Notes under the pieces: generated by a model
The model's database searches: none
What the model was told of the DNA's origin: nothing
Seen by the model: only the letters and a program-made list of their open reading frames with translations
Made by a program: the position numbers and the translations under genes
Part shown: one piece after another, positions 15,753 to 24,300 of the stretch
Numbering within the stretch: the first letter of the stretch is position 1
Layout: each line of letters starts with the position of its first letter
Assembly (NCBI GenBank): GCA_945906725.1
Contig: CAMDRI010000006.1
Coordinates: forward strand, 1-64,000
Direction: 5' to 3'
Length of the DNA: 64,000 bases
Origin: Candidatus Kuenenia stuttgartensis
Lineage (GTDB): Bacteria > Planctomycetota > Planctomycetia > Planctomycetales > Planctomycetaceae

Positions 15753-16709
15753 CTACTTGGTTTCCTGCATCGCCTCGAACTTGGCGATCCACTTTTCCGG
15801 ATCTTCCTCGAATGCCGCTTTGCAGCCGGAGCAGCAGACCCAATACGACTTTCCTTTGTGGCTGACCTGCATCGTCCCCAAGCCTTGCGAGATCACGCAG
15901 GTCTTCTCTTTGAAGTCGCTGTCGTCGAGTGCGAAGGACGTCCCCTCGCGCTGACTGGCCATCGTGTCAAATCGGACAAACCGCGAGCCGCGCAATTGGG
16001 CGAGTTCGAACAAGTAGCGGTTGTTGTCCTGCTGGTTCATCACGATTTGCCAGCGGTCCTTGGCGTCACCGGTCTCGGTGAGCTGCAGCTTGTAGGTCCG
16101 CTGCGGAGTCTGCTTCTTGTCCTCACCGGGCTTGTCAGTCGGCTCGGCGGTGAAGGTGCCTTGCAGCACGCGCTGTTTCCCGTCCTTGTCCGTGAGCGTC
16201 ATCTGGAATTTCTCGTCTTCGACGAGATACGTCAGCCGCGCCGTCTTGAAGTACGCGCCGTCCTCCTTCGTGGCCAGCGCCAGCGCTGGCTGAGCGCGAT
16301 CGGTCTTCCAATCCCAGACCCATTGCAGGTCTTCGTACGATTTCGTCTTGTCGATGATCGCGTGCCACGGGCCGAGCACCACTTGGATCGGCTTGAGCGC
16401 CTTCTTGACGTCGTCGAGTTGCTTTTCCGGCGGCACCTTCTTTTTCGCCGTCGTGTTCGTGCTGGACGTGTCTCCTCCTCCGAGCTTCACCGGAGCGAAC
16501 GACTCCGCGGGCGTGTCCTCTTTCGATGCTGAGGATTTGGATTCACCGCTGGACTCTTCACTTGTACTTGCCACAGGAGTTGATTTCTTCGAGTCGTTCT
16601 TCGGAGCCTTGCTCGTTTGTGGCTCGGTCGAACCACCGCAGCCGAGAATCCAACCGCTGACAACCAGCGAACCCAACAACGCACAGCAGCAACGTGTGAA
16701 AGCAGTCAT
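15753..16709 (-). CDS. Lipoprotein with C-terminal TRASH/YHS-like metal-binding domain
   Basis: 318 residues. The N-terminus has a signal sequence ending in the lipobox WILGC with Cys24, so a lipoprotein is expected. Residues about 25-95 are a Ser/Lys/Glu-rich linker. The middle part is a small beta-rich domain of unknown family (WHAIIDKTKSYEDLQWVWDW). The last 50 residues contain KTCVISQGLGT and YWVCCSGCKAAFEEDPEKW, the C...CxxC...F arrangement of TRASH/YHS domains that bind metal ions such as copper or zinc. It lies 30 bases upstream of trpF and downstream of the M81 gene. A metal-sensing or metal-delivery role is an inference from the domain only. Confidence 0.78.
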   Translation of the reverse strand: MTAFTRCCCALLGSLVVSGWILGCGGSTEPQTSKAPKNDSKKSTPVASTSEESSGESKSSASKEDTPAESFAPVKLGGGDTSSTNTTAKKKVPPEKQLDDVKKALKPIQVVLGPWHAIIDKTKSYEDLQWVWDWKTDRAQPALALATKEDGAYFKTARLTYLVEDEKFQMTLTDKDGKQRVLQGTFTAEPTDKPGEDKKQTPQRTYKLQLTETGDAKDRWQIVMNQQDNNRYLFELAQLRGSRFVRFDTMASQREGTSFALDDSDFKEKTCVISQGLGTMQVSHKGKSYWVCCSGCKAAFEEDPEKWIAKFEAMQETK

Positions 16710-16722
16710 GACAATTCTCTAC

Positions 16723-16750
16723 GGGTTTCGGATTTCGAGTTTCGGACTTC
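16723..16750. repeat. Family A AT-rich repeat
   Basis: GGGTTTCGGATTTCGAGTTT units fill almost the whole 41-base gap between the M81 gene stop and the lipoprotein start. They match the units inside the TPR gene at 1797-1856. Confidence 0.72.
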
Positions 16751-18274
16751 TCAATTCACCCAGCCGCTCTCGCACCAGGTTGCCTCATTCGGCGTCGCGA
16801 TCGAATTGAGTGGCCACAGCGGTCGAGTGATCTTGTCGAATCGCATCTCGCCCCAATGAGGCGACGCACAGCCTGGACAATCAGCCAGGAGCGATCCGGC
16901 GACGAACGGATCATAGTCGGCTCGGAACCCCGACGGCGACTTCGCGACGACAATTCCGCAGGTCCGCGGGTCGAGGCCGACTGACTCGTACAACCGAGGC
17001 GAACTGCCGGGGCCGCCCCGTTCGACGAGCAGGATTTGGACGTCCCCTGCTCTCACGATTGCTCCGCGGCCCATGTTCACCGGCAGGTTCTTGCTGATGT
17101 GGCCGGTCAGAATCCACTCGACGTTTTGCAGTTTTTCGACGACGCCTCGGACACGGACGGGAGACGAGTACTCTGGGGCAAGTCTGCCGCCGACGTCGGC
17201 GTCGAAGACCCCGCCGACTCCGACGCGAGACGCGTCGGCCACGGCGACGGGATCAACCATGAACGTGAGCGCGCCATGCGGAATCGTCGGGACCGCGAGC
17301 AGTTCACGGAGCAGGCACGTCGAATCGCCGGGAGCGCCGCTGTTCGTCGCATCGGCTCCGTCCCCGATCACGATCGGATACTTGCCAAGCGCGAGCGCTT
17401 GTCTTACGACTTCGGCTGGTGGGAAACGATCGACGGCTTCCAGTTCGTGGCGGATGTCCCAGCAGGCCGCGCAAAGCTGATCGACGGTTTGTTCCCAGCG
17501 CGATTCGCGGCGAGCGGTCGTCAGCATGACCGTCCAGCCCAACTGCGGAGCATCGAACCAGGGCATGACCATCGCAACGTTTGCGGCCAGCACTTCCTCT
17601 TCGGATTCAAGTTGTTTCAGCCGCTCGTAAATCGGAGCCGGTATGCCGGTGAACGTGTTGTGATTTTCCGCAGCCGTGAACATCGGCAGCTTGCGCCAGA
17701 TCGTCTGCGGGCGGACGCCATTTTTCAGAATCTTCCACAAACCCCGCACCGCGCGTTCACCCGTTTGCCACGAGTCGAGATGCGGCGCAGTGTGGTAGCC
17801 GCATAGCAGGTCCGCGTTCGTGAGCATCCGCCGCGTCAGATTCGCGTGCAGATCAAACGTCGCGACGATCGGCACGTCGGGACCGACCTTCGCCCGGACT
17901 CGTTCGAGCAACGCGCCGCTCAGGTCCGGCTCGTCCTCGGCCGCCATCGCTCCGTGCAGAACGAGGCACACGGCATCAAGCGGCCCTGCGATGCGAAGCT
18001 GCTCGTCGAACGTCTCGAAGATGCGCTTCGCCGTCGGGGATTCGACCGCGCCCCACGGCCAGCAAGTGAATCGAGCCAAACCGATCAACTCGCTCGGCGG
18101 CTCCGGCCACTGACGAAGACCCGCCAAGACGCCACCGATCTCGCCAGTCTGCCCGTACTTCTCAAAGATGTCTGGTCCGACCGCGACACCCCAATTCTCG
18201 AAGTCCGACCAGCGGGTCAGGTTTCGGTTAAATGTGTTCGACTCTTGCCACATCTGGCCGATGGCGATTCGCAT
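16751..18274 (-). CDS. M81 family metallopeptidase (MlrC/microcystinase-like)
   Basis: 507 residues from the ATG at 18274, where the protein opens MRIAIGQMWQESNTFNRN, the expected M81 beginning; the 28 extra track residues come from a repeat-filled leader. ATFDLHANLTRRM and CGYHTAPHLDSW supply the Asp/His zinc ligands of the family, and AENHNTF and VIGDGADATNSGAPGDS are further conserved blocks. The prototype MlrC cleaves linearised microcystin products, but most environmental homologues have unknown substrates. No export signal is visible. The gene lies between hemH and the lipoprotein gene on the same strand. Confidence 0.88.
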   Translation of the reverse strand: MRIAIGQMWQESNTFNRNLTRWSDFENWGVAVGPDIFEKYGQTGEIGGVLAGLRQWPEPPSELIGLARFTCWPWGAVESPTAKRIFETFDEQLRIAGPLDAVCLVLHGAMAAEDEPDLSGALLERVRAKVGPDVPIVATFDLHANLTRRMLTNADLLCGYHTAPHLDSWQTGERAVRGLWKILKNGVRPQTIWRKLPMFTAAENHNTFTGIPAPIYERLKQLESEEEVLAANVAMVMPWFDAPQLGWTVMLTTARRESRWEQTVDQLCAACWDIRHELEAVDRFPPAEVVRQALALGKYPIVIGDGADATNSGAPGDSTCLLRELLAVPTIPHGALTFMVDPVAVADASRVGVGGVFDADVGGRLAPEYSSPVRVRGVVEKLQNVEWILTGHISKNLPVNMGRGAIVRAGDVQILLVERGGPGSSPRLYESVGLDPRTCGIVVAKSPSGFRADYDPFVAGSLLADCPGCASPHWGEMRFDKITRPLWPLNSIATPNEATWCESGWVN

Positions 18275-18287
18275 GATTGTTCCGATC

Positions 18288-18372
18288 GTGGCGCACGCAG
18301 CTCGCGTGCGTCGATTTCCAATTTGTCGAGAACTGCAACCACAAACAATTGCACGCAAGCCGCGTGCGCTAC
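18288..18372. repeat. Family I inverted repeat at the hemH / M81 junction
   Basis: GTGGCGCACGCAGCTCGCGT at 18288 faces an inverted copy at 18351-18372 (GCACGCAAGCCGCGTGCGC), with roughly 19 of 22 bases complementary. The distal arm contains the hemH stop codon. The repeat occupies nearly all the space between hemH and the M81 start. Confidence 0.78.
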
Positions 18373-19403
18373 AACCGACGTATCGGATACGGACAGCAAT
18401 CCGCCGGGCAGACGTCGTGGTTCGGGGCGAATGATCCGACGGCTTGTCGCTCGCAAGGCTGAGCTGATTCGATTGCGAGTCGCTCGGCGATCAACTCGAC
18501 GATCATCTCCACAAATTTCGGATGCGTGCCGACGGTCCCAGCTCGGACCATCGTCAGGCCGAGTTCCTGCGACATCTTGGCCGCTGCGTCGTCGAGGTCG
18601 TACAGCACTTCGATGTGGTCCGACAGGAAGCCGATCGGTGCGAGGACGACTTGTGAAACCGACTGCTCCTTCAAGGATCGCAGATGGTCGAGAATGTCCG
18701 GTTCGAGCCACGGATCGGTCGGCCGGCCGCTGCGACTTTGGTAGACCACGCGCCAACGATCCGTCGGGATCTCCAGCCTCTCGGCGACCAGCCGAGCGGT
18801 CTCGGTCAGTTGTGCGGCATACTGGCAGTTGTCGGCCATCAGCATCGGGAGACTGTGAGCCGTGAAGGCGATGTGCACCGCATCGCGACCCTCGGTCGGC
18901 AGCCGAGCGATCGCGTTGGCGACTCGATCGGTGGTCGCCTCAATGAAGTCCGGGTGATTGAAGAAAACTCGAACCTTGTCGATCACCGGAGCCGATGGTC
19001 CCACCGCTTGTCGAGCAGCCTCGATGTCCTCGCGATACTGCCGGCAACTGGAATACGAGCTGAACCCCGCCAGCACGAAAGCAAGCACTCGTTGGATTTT
19101 GACGTCGACCATCGCCTCGACCGTCTCGGTCAGCAGTGGGCGCCAGTTGCGATTCCCCCAGAAGATCGGCAGGTCGATGCCGCGACGAATCAGCTCCGGC
19201 CGCAGAACCTGAATCAGGTCGCGCACCTGCTGGTTGATCGGGCTGACGCCGCCGAAACTCTGGTAGTGCTCGGCGACTTCCAGCAGCCGCTCGCGCGGCA
19301 CCGGTTTGCCGCGAGTCACGTTTTCGAGAAACGGCATGACCTCGTCCGGCCCTTCGGGGCCGCCGAAGCCAACAATCAACAAAGCATCGTAAGGAGCAGG
19401 CAT
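18369..19403 (-). CDS. hemH: Ferrochelatase
   Basis: The enzyme inserts Fe2+ into protoporphyrin IX or coproporphyrin III at the end of heme synthesis. 344 residues from the ATG at 19403, beginning MPAPYDALLIVGFGGPEGPD; the extra 208 residues in the track are leader sequence without similarity. Conserved blocks are GGVSPINQQ, GFSSYSSCRQY, the catalytic His in FTAHSLP, YQSRSGRPTDPWLEPD and GFLSDHIEVLYDLD with the conserved acidic residues. The C-terminus carries CPADCCPYP, three cysteines that could take part in a [2Fe-2S] cluster, as in several bacterial and animal ferrochelatases. The stop codon is supplied by a family I repeat. The many cytochrome-type proteins in the window fit a need for heme. 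Confidence 0.95.
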   Translation of the reverse strand: MPAPYDALLIVGFGGPEGPDEVMPFLENVTRGKPVPRERLLEVAEHYQSFGGVSPINQQVRDLIQVLRPELIRRGIDLPIFWGNRNWRPLLTETVEAMVDVKIQRVLAFVLAGFSSYSSCRQYREDIEAARQAVGPSAPVIDKVRVFFNHPDFIEATTDRVANAIARLPTEGRDAVHIAFTAHSLPMLMADNCQYAAQLTETARLVAERLEIPTDRWRVVYQSRSGRPTDPWLEPDILDHLRSLKEQSVSQVVLAPIGFLSDHIEVLYDLDDAAAKMSQELGLTMVRAGTVGTHPKFVEMIVELIAERLAIESAQPCERQAVGSFAPNHDVCPADCCPYPIRRL

Positions 19404-19709
19404 CAGTCGTCTCGTCTCAAAAGGTGCAAGGAGAATGTAGCCCTCTCGCTCCGCGAGAGGAAAGCCGTGCGTCGTTCTGGCTCGGGTTGCGGATGAGACC
19501 TCGATCAAAAACAGCAGCCCAACGCGTGTTCGGCTTCGCTGTCGCAGAGCGACAGGGCTACTTTGCCTAGCCTGCTTGAACGCCGGGAAAACGGTCTTTT
19601 GCGGATTCGGCCTCGCCGCTACATTCCGCCCCGCTTTGAGGAGCCAAGACGCGGAAACTGCCGGACGATCCGGTTCAATCCGATCTTTGTCGGCGGAAAG
19701 GAGTCTGCC
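19404..19709. other. Divergent intergenic region with repeats (hemH / phosphoesterase-like gene)
   Basis: This 306-base gap contains GCCCTCTCGCTCCGCGAGAGG near 19441, a hairpin of a common small-repeat type, and a family H copy at 19537-19562. The sequence between them has no supported gene. AAAGGAG just before 19710 is the ribosome binding site of the next gene. Confidence 0.55.
19537..19562. repeat. Family H repeat
   Basis: CGCTGTCGCAGAGCGACAGG plus GCTAC matches the copy at 13628-13656 and can fold into a short stem (CTGTCGC/GCGACAG). Confidence 0.72.
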
Positions 19710-21254
19710 ATGCCGTATGAAACCATGCGCTTTATCCATGCGGCGCGTGTGTCGATCGATCAGCCGTTGAGCGACACCGGGGTGATCGTCTCGGACCTGC
19801 GAGGGCTGGCGCGCGATGCGACCACGCAAGCTTTTCGAAATCTCGTCGCCGCGTGCCTGGAGCACGACGTCGACTTTTTGCTGCTCACCGGCGACACGAT
19901 CGAGCAAGCCGATTACAGCATCAAAGCTCGCGTCGAATTGCGGCACGGATTTGAGGAACTCGAAGATGCCGGGGTCCAAGTCTTCTTGGTTCCCGGCGCG
20001 AGCGATCCGGTTTCCGTTTGGGAACAATTCCCCGAACTGCCGAGCAACGTCACCGTCTTCAAGCCGGACTCCGATGACCCGGTGGCCGTGCTACGAGACG
20101 GCTCGGTGATCGCCTCGATCCGTGCGCTGAGTTGGCGGCAATCGTGGTTCGCCTGGGACGACGAAGAGCCACACTCCGATCGCACGCAGCGCCGCAAGAA
20201 AGAAGCGGACGATGCGGAGAACTCGCTCGACAAGGCTGATCCGCAAACGAACTCGCTGATCGACGGTTCCGAACTCGACGACCAATCGCTGGACGATCTC
20301 GAAGCGACCGACGTTGCAACTCCCGCGCGCCACGAAGCTCGTCGAGAGATTCGCCGAGTGCAATCCCCCGCCGATCTGCGGCCGAATCATTTTGCCATCG
20401 CAATCGTGCGCGACGGAGTCGATCAACCCGGCAACGATCCGCAGGCCGATTACCTTGCTGTCGTCGGCGGCTGTGAGCGAACGACCTCCAAAGGCGCGGA
20501 TTGGCTGATGCACTTCCCCGGCAGCACTCAAGGCCGCATGCCCAACGAATCGGGATTGCATGGCTGCTCGCTGGTGGATCTCGACAGCGACGGCGTCATC
20601 CGCTGCCGCTTCCTTCCGACCGCGACAGTGCGCTGGGAGAACTTCGCTCTCGACATCGACCCCGACACGACCTTCCAGCAGTTAGTGCAACTCGCTCAAG
20701 GCACCTGCCGAGGCCTGTGCGGAATCGAATCGAAGCCCGAACAAGGAAGCCTCGTCGCCGAGTACGGCGATGCGGCCGACGAGAATTCCGAGTCCAATGC
20801 GACCGCCAAAGACCAGGCGGCGGTCTCGGAAGCTCTGCACGCCCAAGCCTGTTTCCTGCGTTGGACGATTCGCGGACATGGACCGCTGTTCGAGGCACTC
20901 TTCAAGGAAGAGATGCAAACCGAGTTGATCGAGTGGCTCGACGATGACGTGCATTGGCCGCTGGAGGTGCCTCGTCTGCACCGCATCCGCTTGCTCGCCG
21001 CCGAACCCGCCGTGACGCGCACCGAATCGGACGCCGACGACGAACAACTTGATGTCCCAACCGAATTCTTCTGGCGGATCGATCAAGCTCAACCGCTCGG
21101 CAAGTCGGCTTGGGATGATCTCGGCGGAGACTCGTCTGTCGAACGAGAACGATTCGCACGCATTCAAGCAGCGAACTCCGAAGGAGACGCGGCCGTCGTC
21201 TTCAGCCTCGCACGCCGCCGTGGATGGAAATGGTTTCGAGGGGCAAGCACGTAA
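19710..21254 (+). CDS. SbcD-like metallophosphoesterase fold, apparently lacking metal ligands
   Basis: 514 residues from the ATG at 19710, chosen for the AAAGGAG site eight bases upstream. The order of segments follows SbcD/Mre11-like exonuclease subunits. FIHAARVSIDQPL stands where HAADLHLDSPL is usual, VDFLLLTGDTIEQ is motif II, GVQVFLVPGASDP stands for V.GNHD, and YLAVVGGCERT stands for the GHxH strand. FPGSTQGRMPNESGLHGCSL closes the domain. The Asp/His of motif I, Asn/His of motif III and His of motif IV are all changed; only the GD of motif II remains. An acidic linker near residues 150-205 and a C-terminal region of about 170 residues follow. It precedes the SMC-like ATPase by 122 bases, mirroring sbcD-sbcC. 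It is probably a partner subunit without nuclease activity. Confidence 0.78.
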   Translation: MPYETMRFIHAARVSIDQPLSDTGVIVSDLRGLARDATTQAFRNLVAACLEHDVDFLLLTGDTIEQADYSIKARVELRHGFEELEDAGVQVFLVPGASDPVSVWEQFPELPSNVTVFKPDSDDPVAVLRDGSVIASIRALSWRQSWFAWDDEEPHSDRTQRRKKEADDAENSLDKADPQTNSLIDGSELDDQSLDDLEATDVATPARHEARREIRRVQSPADLRPNHFAIAIVRDGVDQPGNDPQADYLAVVGGCERTTSKGADWLMHFPGSTQGRMPNESGLHGCSLVDLDSDGVIRCRFLPTATVRWENFALDIDPDTTFQQLVQLAQGTCRGLCGIESKPEQGSLVAEYGDAADENSESNATAKDQAAVSEALHAQACFLRWTIRGHGPLFEALFKEEMQTELIEWLDDDVHWPLEVPRLHRIRLLAAEPAVTRTESDADDEQLDVPTEFFWRIDQAQPLGKSAWDDLGGDSSVERERFARIQAANSEGDAAVVFSLARRRGWKWFRGAST

Positions 21255-21255
21255 T

Positions 21256-21335
21256 CGTAGGGTGGATCGAGTCATCGAGACCCACCACGAATGACGACGG
21301 TTTTGGTGGGTCTCGATGACTCGACCCACCCTACG
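21256..21335. repeat. Family C inverted repeat between the phosphoesterase-like and ATPase genes
   Basis: Two 32-base arms (21256-21287 and 21304-21335, one mismatch) begin CGTAGGGTGGATCGAGTC. They match the repeat between speA and speB and a single arm at 14974. The element could form a very stable hairpin in a transcript covering both genes. Confidence 0.9.
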
Positions 21336-21376
21336 AATGTCTGACAAAACGCGAGTCGCACAAGGATGAGCACTCG

Positions 21377-24300
21377 ATGAAGATCACTGAAATCGAGATC
21401 GAACAATTTGGTCCGTGGATCGATCTGTCCCTGCCAATCGCCGGCGAAGGGCTGACGGTGGTGTCGGGCGTGAACGAGTCGGGCAAGTCGGCGCTGCGTC
21501 GGTTCATTCGCGGCGTGCTGTTCGGCTTTCAAGCCGAGGACACTCGGAGACACCCCAACGTCGGCTCGTTGCAGATTCGGCATCGCGGCCGGCTGTTCGA
21601 GATTCGCCGAACCGCTCACGACGGCGGCAGCGGATTGGTAACGTCGCGCTGGCTTACGCCTGCGAACGCTTCGAGAGCTCACGGCAGCAGTCTGATCGAG
21701 CACTGTGATTTCGAGATTGAAGACGACGTCGAAGAAGAGACTCGCTTCGAACCCGAATCGACGACTCTGCCGCTGACCGACACGTTGTCCGATGTCGTGG
21801 GTAACCTGTCCGAAAAACTGTTCGATCAAATCTTCTCGCTGGGGTTGAACCAACTTCACGAACTGTCGAACCTCGCGGACGCGGATGTCGCGAAGGCGAT
21901 TCACGGCGAAACGCTCGGTCCGTTCGGGCAAACGCTGCTCGCCGCGCGCGATGAGATGTCGCACAATTCGGAGCGGCTGTGGGACGAGGCTCGACAAAAC
22001 GGGCTGCCGTCGCTGCTCGCCCGCTACGAGCAACTGACCGAACAGGTCGAAGATCAAGAGCAACGGCTGAAACGTTACGGCGACATGATCCGACTGCGGC
22101 GACATCACGAGCGGCGGCTGGCCGCATTGCGATCCCGACGCTCGCAGGTTCAAGAATCGCTGCGCGGCTACACGCACATTGAACGGGTCTGGACTCCATG
22201 GCAGCGGCTGCGCAACTTACAAGCCGAACTGCTGCGGCTGCCGCGCATCGACGACTTTCCGGAAGGTGGCATCGCTCGGTTCGATCACATCGAACAAGAA
22301 TTGCAGACCGCCCTGAAGTGCCGCGAGGCATTGATCGGCGAGGCAAAGCAATTCCATCGGGACGCCAAGAAGATCACCGTCGCTCGCGAACTGCGACGCT
22401 GCTCCGCCTCAATGCGAGCGCTGCTCGATCAGCGTGAGCACATCGGCCGAGTCGAAGAACGTGCGCGAGCCTCGCACGCAGCTGTCAAACAGCAAAAGGA
22501 AAAGCTCGACGCAGCGGTCACGTCACTGGGTGAAGGCTGGACAACGGTGAAGCTCGAAGCCTTGGACACCTCCGTCGCGGCACATTATCGGCTGGTCGAA
22601 AAAGCTCGGCAGTTCCGCCGAGCGGCTTCGAAACGGAATAAGTGGAAGCAGCGACTGACTCGGCTGTCGCAGCTTTGCCAGCAACAGTCGGCCGATCTTG
22701 AAGCGGCGGCCAAGAAGTTGCGCGGCATCAGTCTGGAAGACGCACTGCGCCAAGCAAGACAGCAACGAGCCGGTTCGATGCTCTCGATTCCGATCGCGCG
22801 AGCGGTCTCGACGATCAGCACGAGCGACCCAGAAATCGAACACCTGCATTCACGGATCGTCGAACTTGAACAGCGCCGCGTCAGCATCTCGCGGCAAATC
22901 GAGCGGCTCGAACCGCGATTGATTCTGCCGAAGTGGGTGCTGGGTGTGCTCGGCTTCTTCGCTGTCGGCGGCATCGTGTTGGCACTGCTCGGCTTGGCAA
23001 CCGGCTTCGCGTCGAACGCGCTGGCCGGAGCGGCGTATGCAATTCTCGGCACCGTCTGCGGCGGACTCGCCTTGGCGCTGAAGTTGCACTTCGAGCAACA
23101 AGTCCGCGACAGCCTCGCCGCGATGAACGACGAACTCCGCGACAACGAAGCTCGCCTCCGTGAAGCCCGCGAATCGTGGCAGACGCTGACCGGCATCGAG
23201 TCGAATAGTAGCCGGCACATTCCGTGTGCCGACGATTCCGCACACGGAGTGTGTGGTCTGCAAACTGGGTCTGGCGAGCAACCCGCCGGCTTGAACGCTG
23301 GCGGGCTGTTTTCCAAATCCACGAGTCGCGAAGAGGAATTCACCGTCGAGGAACTCGAACGGCTCATCGAGTCGAAACGGGAGCTTGCTCGCAACCAGCA
23401 AAAGCGAACTCCGTGGCGAACGCGCTTCGATGCGGCGTCTCAAGAACTGACAACGGCGAGGCAATCGTGGTGCGACACACTCAAGCAACTCGGCCTAACG
23501 GAAAGCGTCCGTGTCGCCGAGACATTTGATCTGTGGCAACGACTGGCCGCGACAAATGAACTGCTCAAGGCATTTCAATCGGCCGAGATGGAATTCAAGC
23601 GGCACCTGGAAGGAGTACAGACGACTCGCAGCCGGATTGTCGAACTGCTGCATCGCCTGAACCGCCGTGACCTCGAACAACGCACCACCGCCGAGGTCTT
23701 TCAGATTTGGGAGCAAGACCTTGCGAAACTCACCGCGACACTGCAAGAGCGACTGCGACTCCGCCGAGAAGAGCGTCGCCGCCGCGCGGAAGCCGCCGAG
23801 TACTCCGAAAAGATCGACGATCTGCGATTGCAGCGTTCGGCGTTGTTGCGGCAAGGCTGCGCGACCGACCGCGATGACTACGCCCGCCGAACCATCATCG
23901 TCGAACGACACAGACAACTGCATGACCAGATCGACGAGACAAAGGACGAACTCGCTGCTGCAGGTCGAGCGAATCCCGAATTGGCCATCGTCGAAGACGA
24001 CCTCGTGCGGTTCGACTCCAGCCAGCACGCGACACAGTTGACGAACCTGCGGCGCGAGTCCGCAGACAATGACGAGGAGATCGAACGGCTCCACGAAGAA
24101 CTCGGCCGTGCTCGCCTCGAAATCGAACAAATGGAATCCGATGACGAACCGTCCGACGTGCGGCTCGATCGCGAGATCGTTCGTTCGCAAATCAAAACTC
24201 TCGCCGAAGAATGGCTGGCCGATGAATGGACGGCGCAGGCCATTGATGGCATCTGTGCCCGCTACGAACGAGTCTGTCAGCCCGGAATTCTCGCCGCCGC

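Noticed and set aside
17185-17235. GACGCGTCTCGCGTC core of family G inside the M81 gene (DASRVGVGG)
   Set aside because: The encoded peptide fits the normal family sequence at this position (A..AGVG..DVGG), so it is probably not an insertion.
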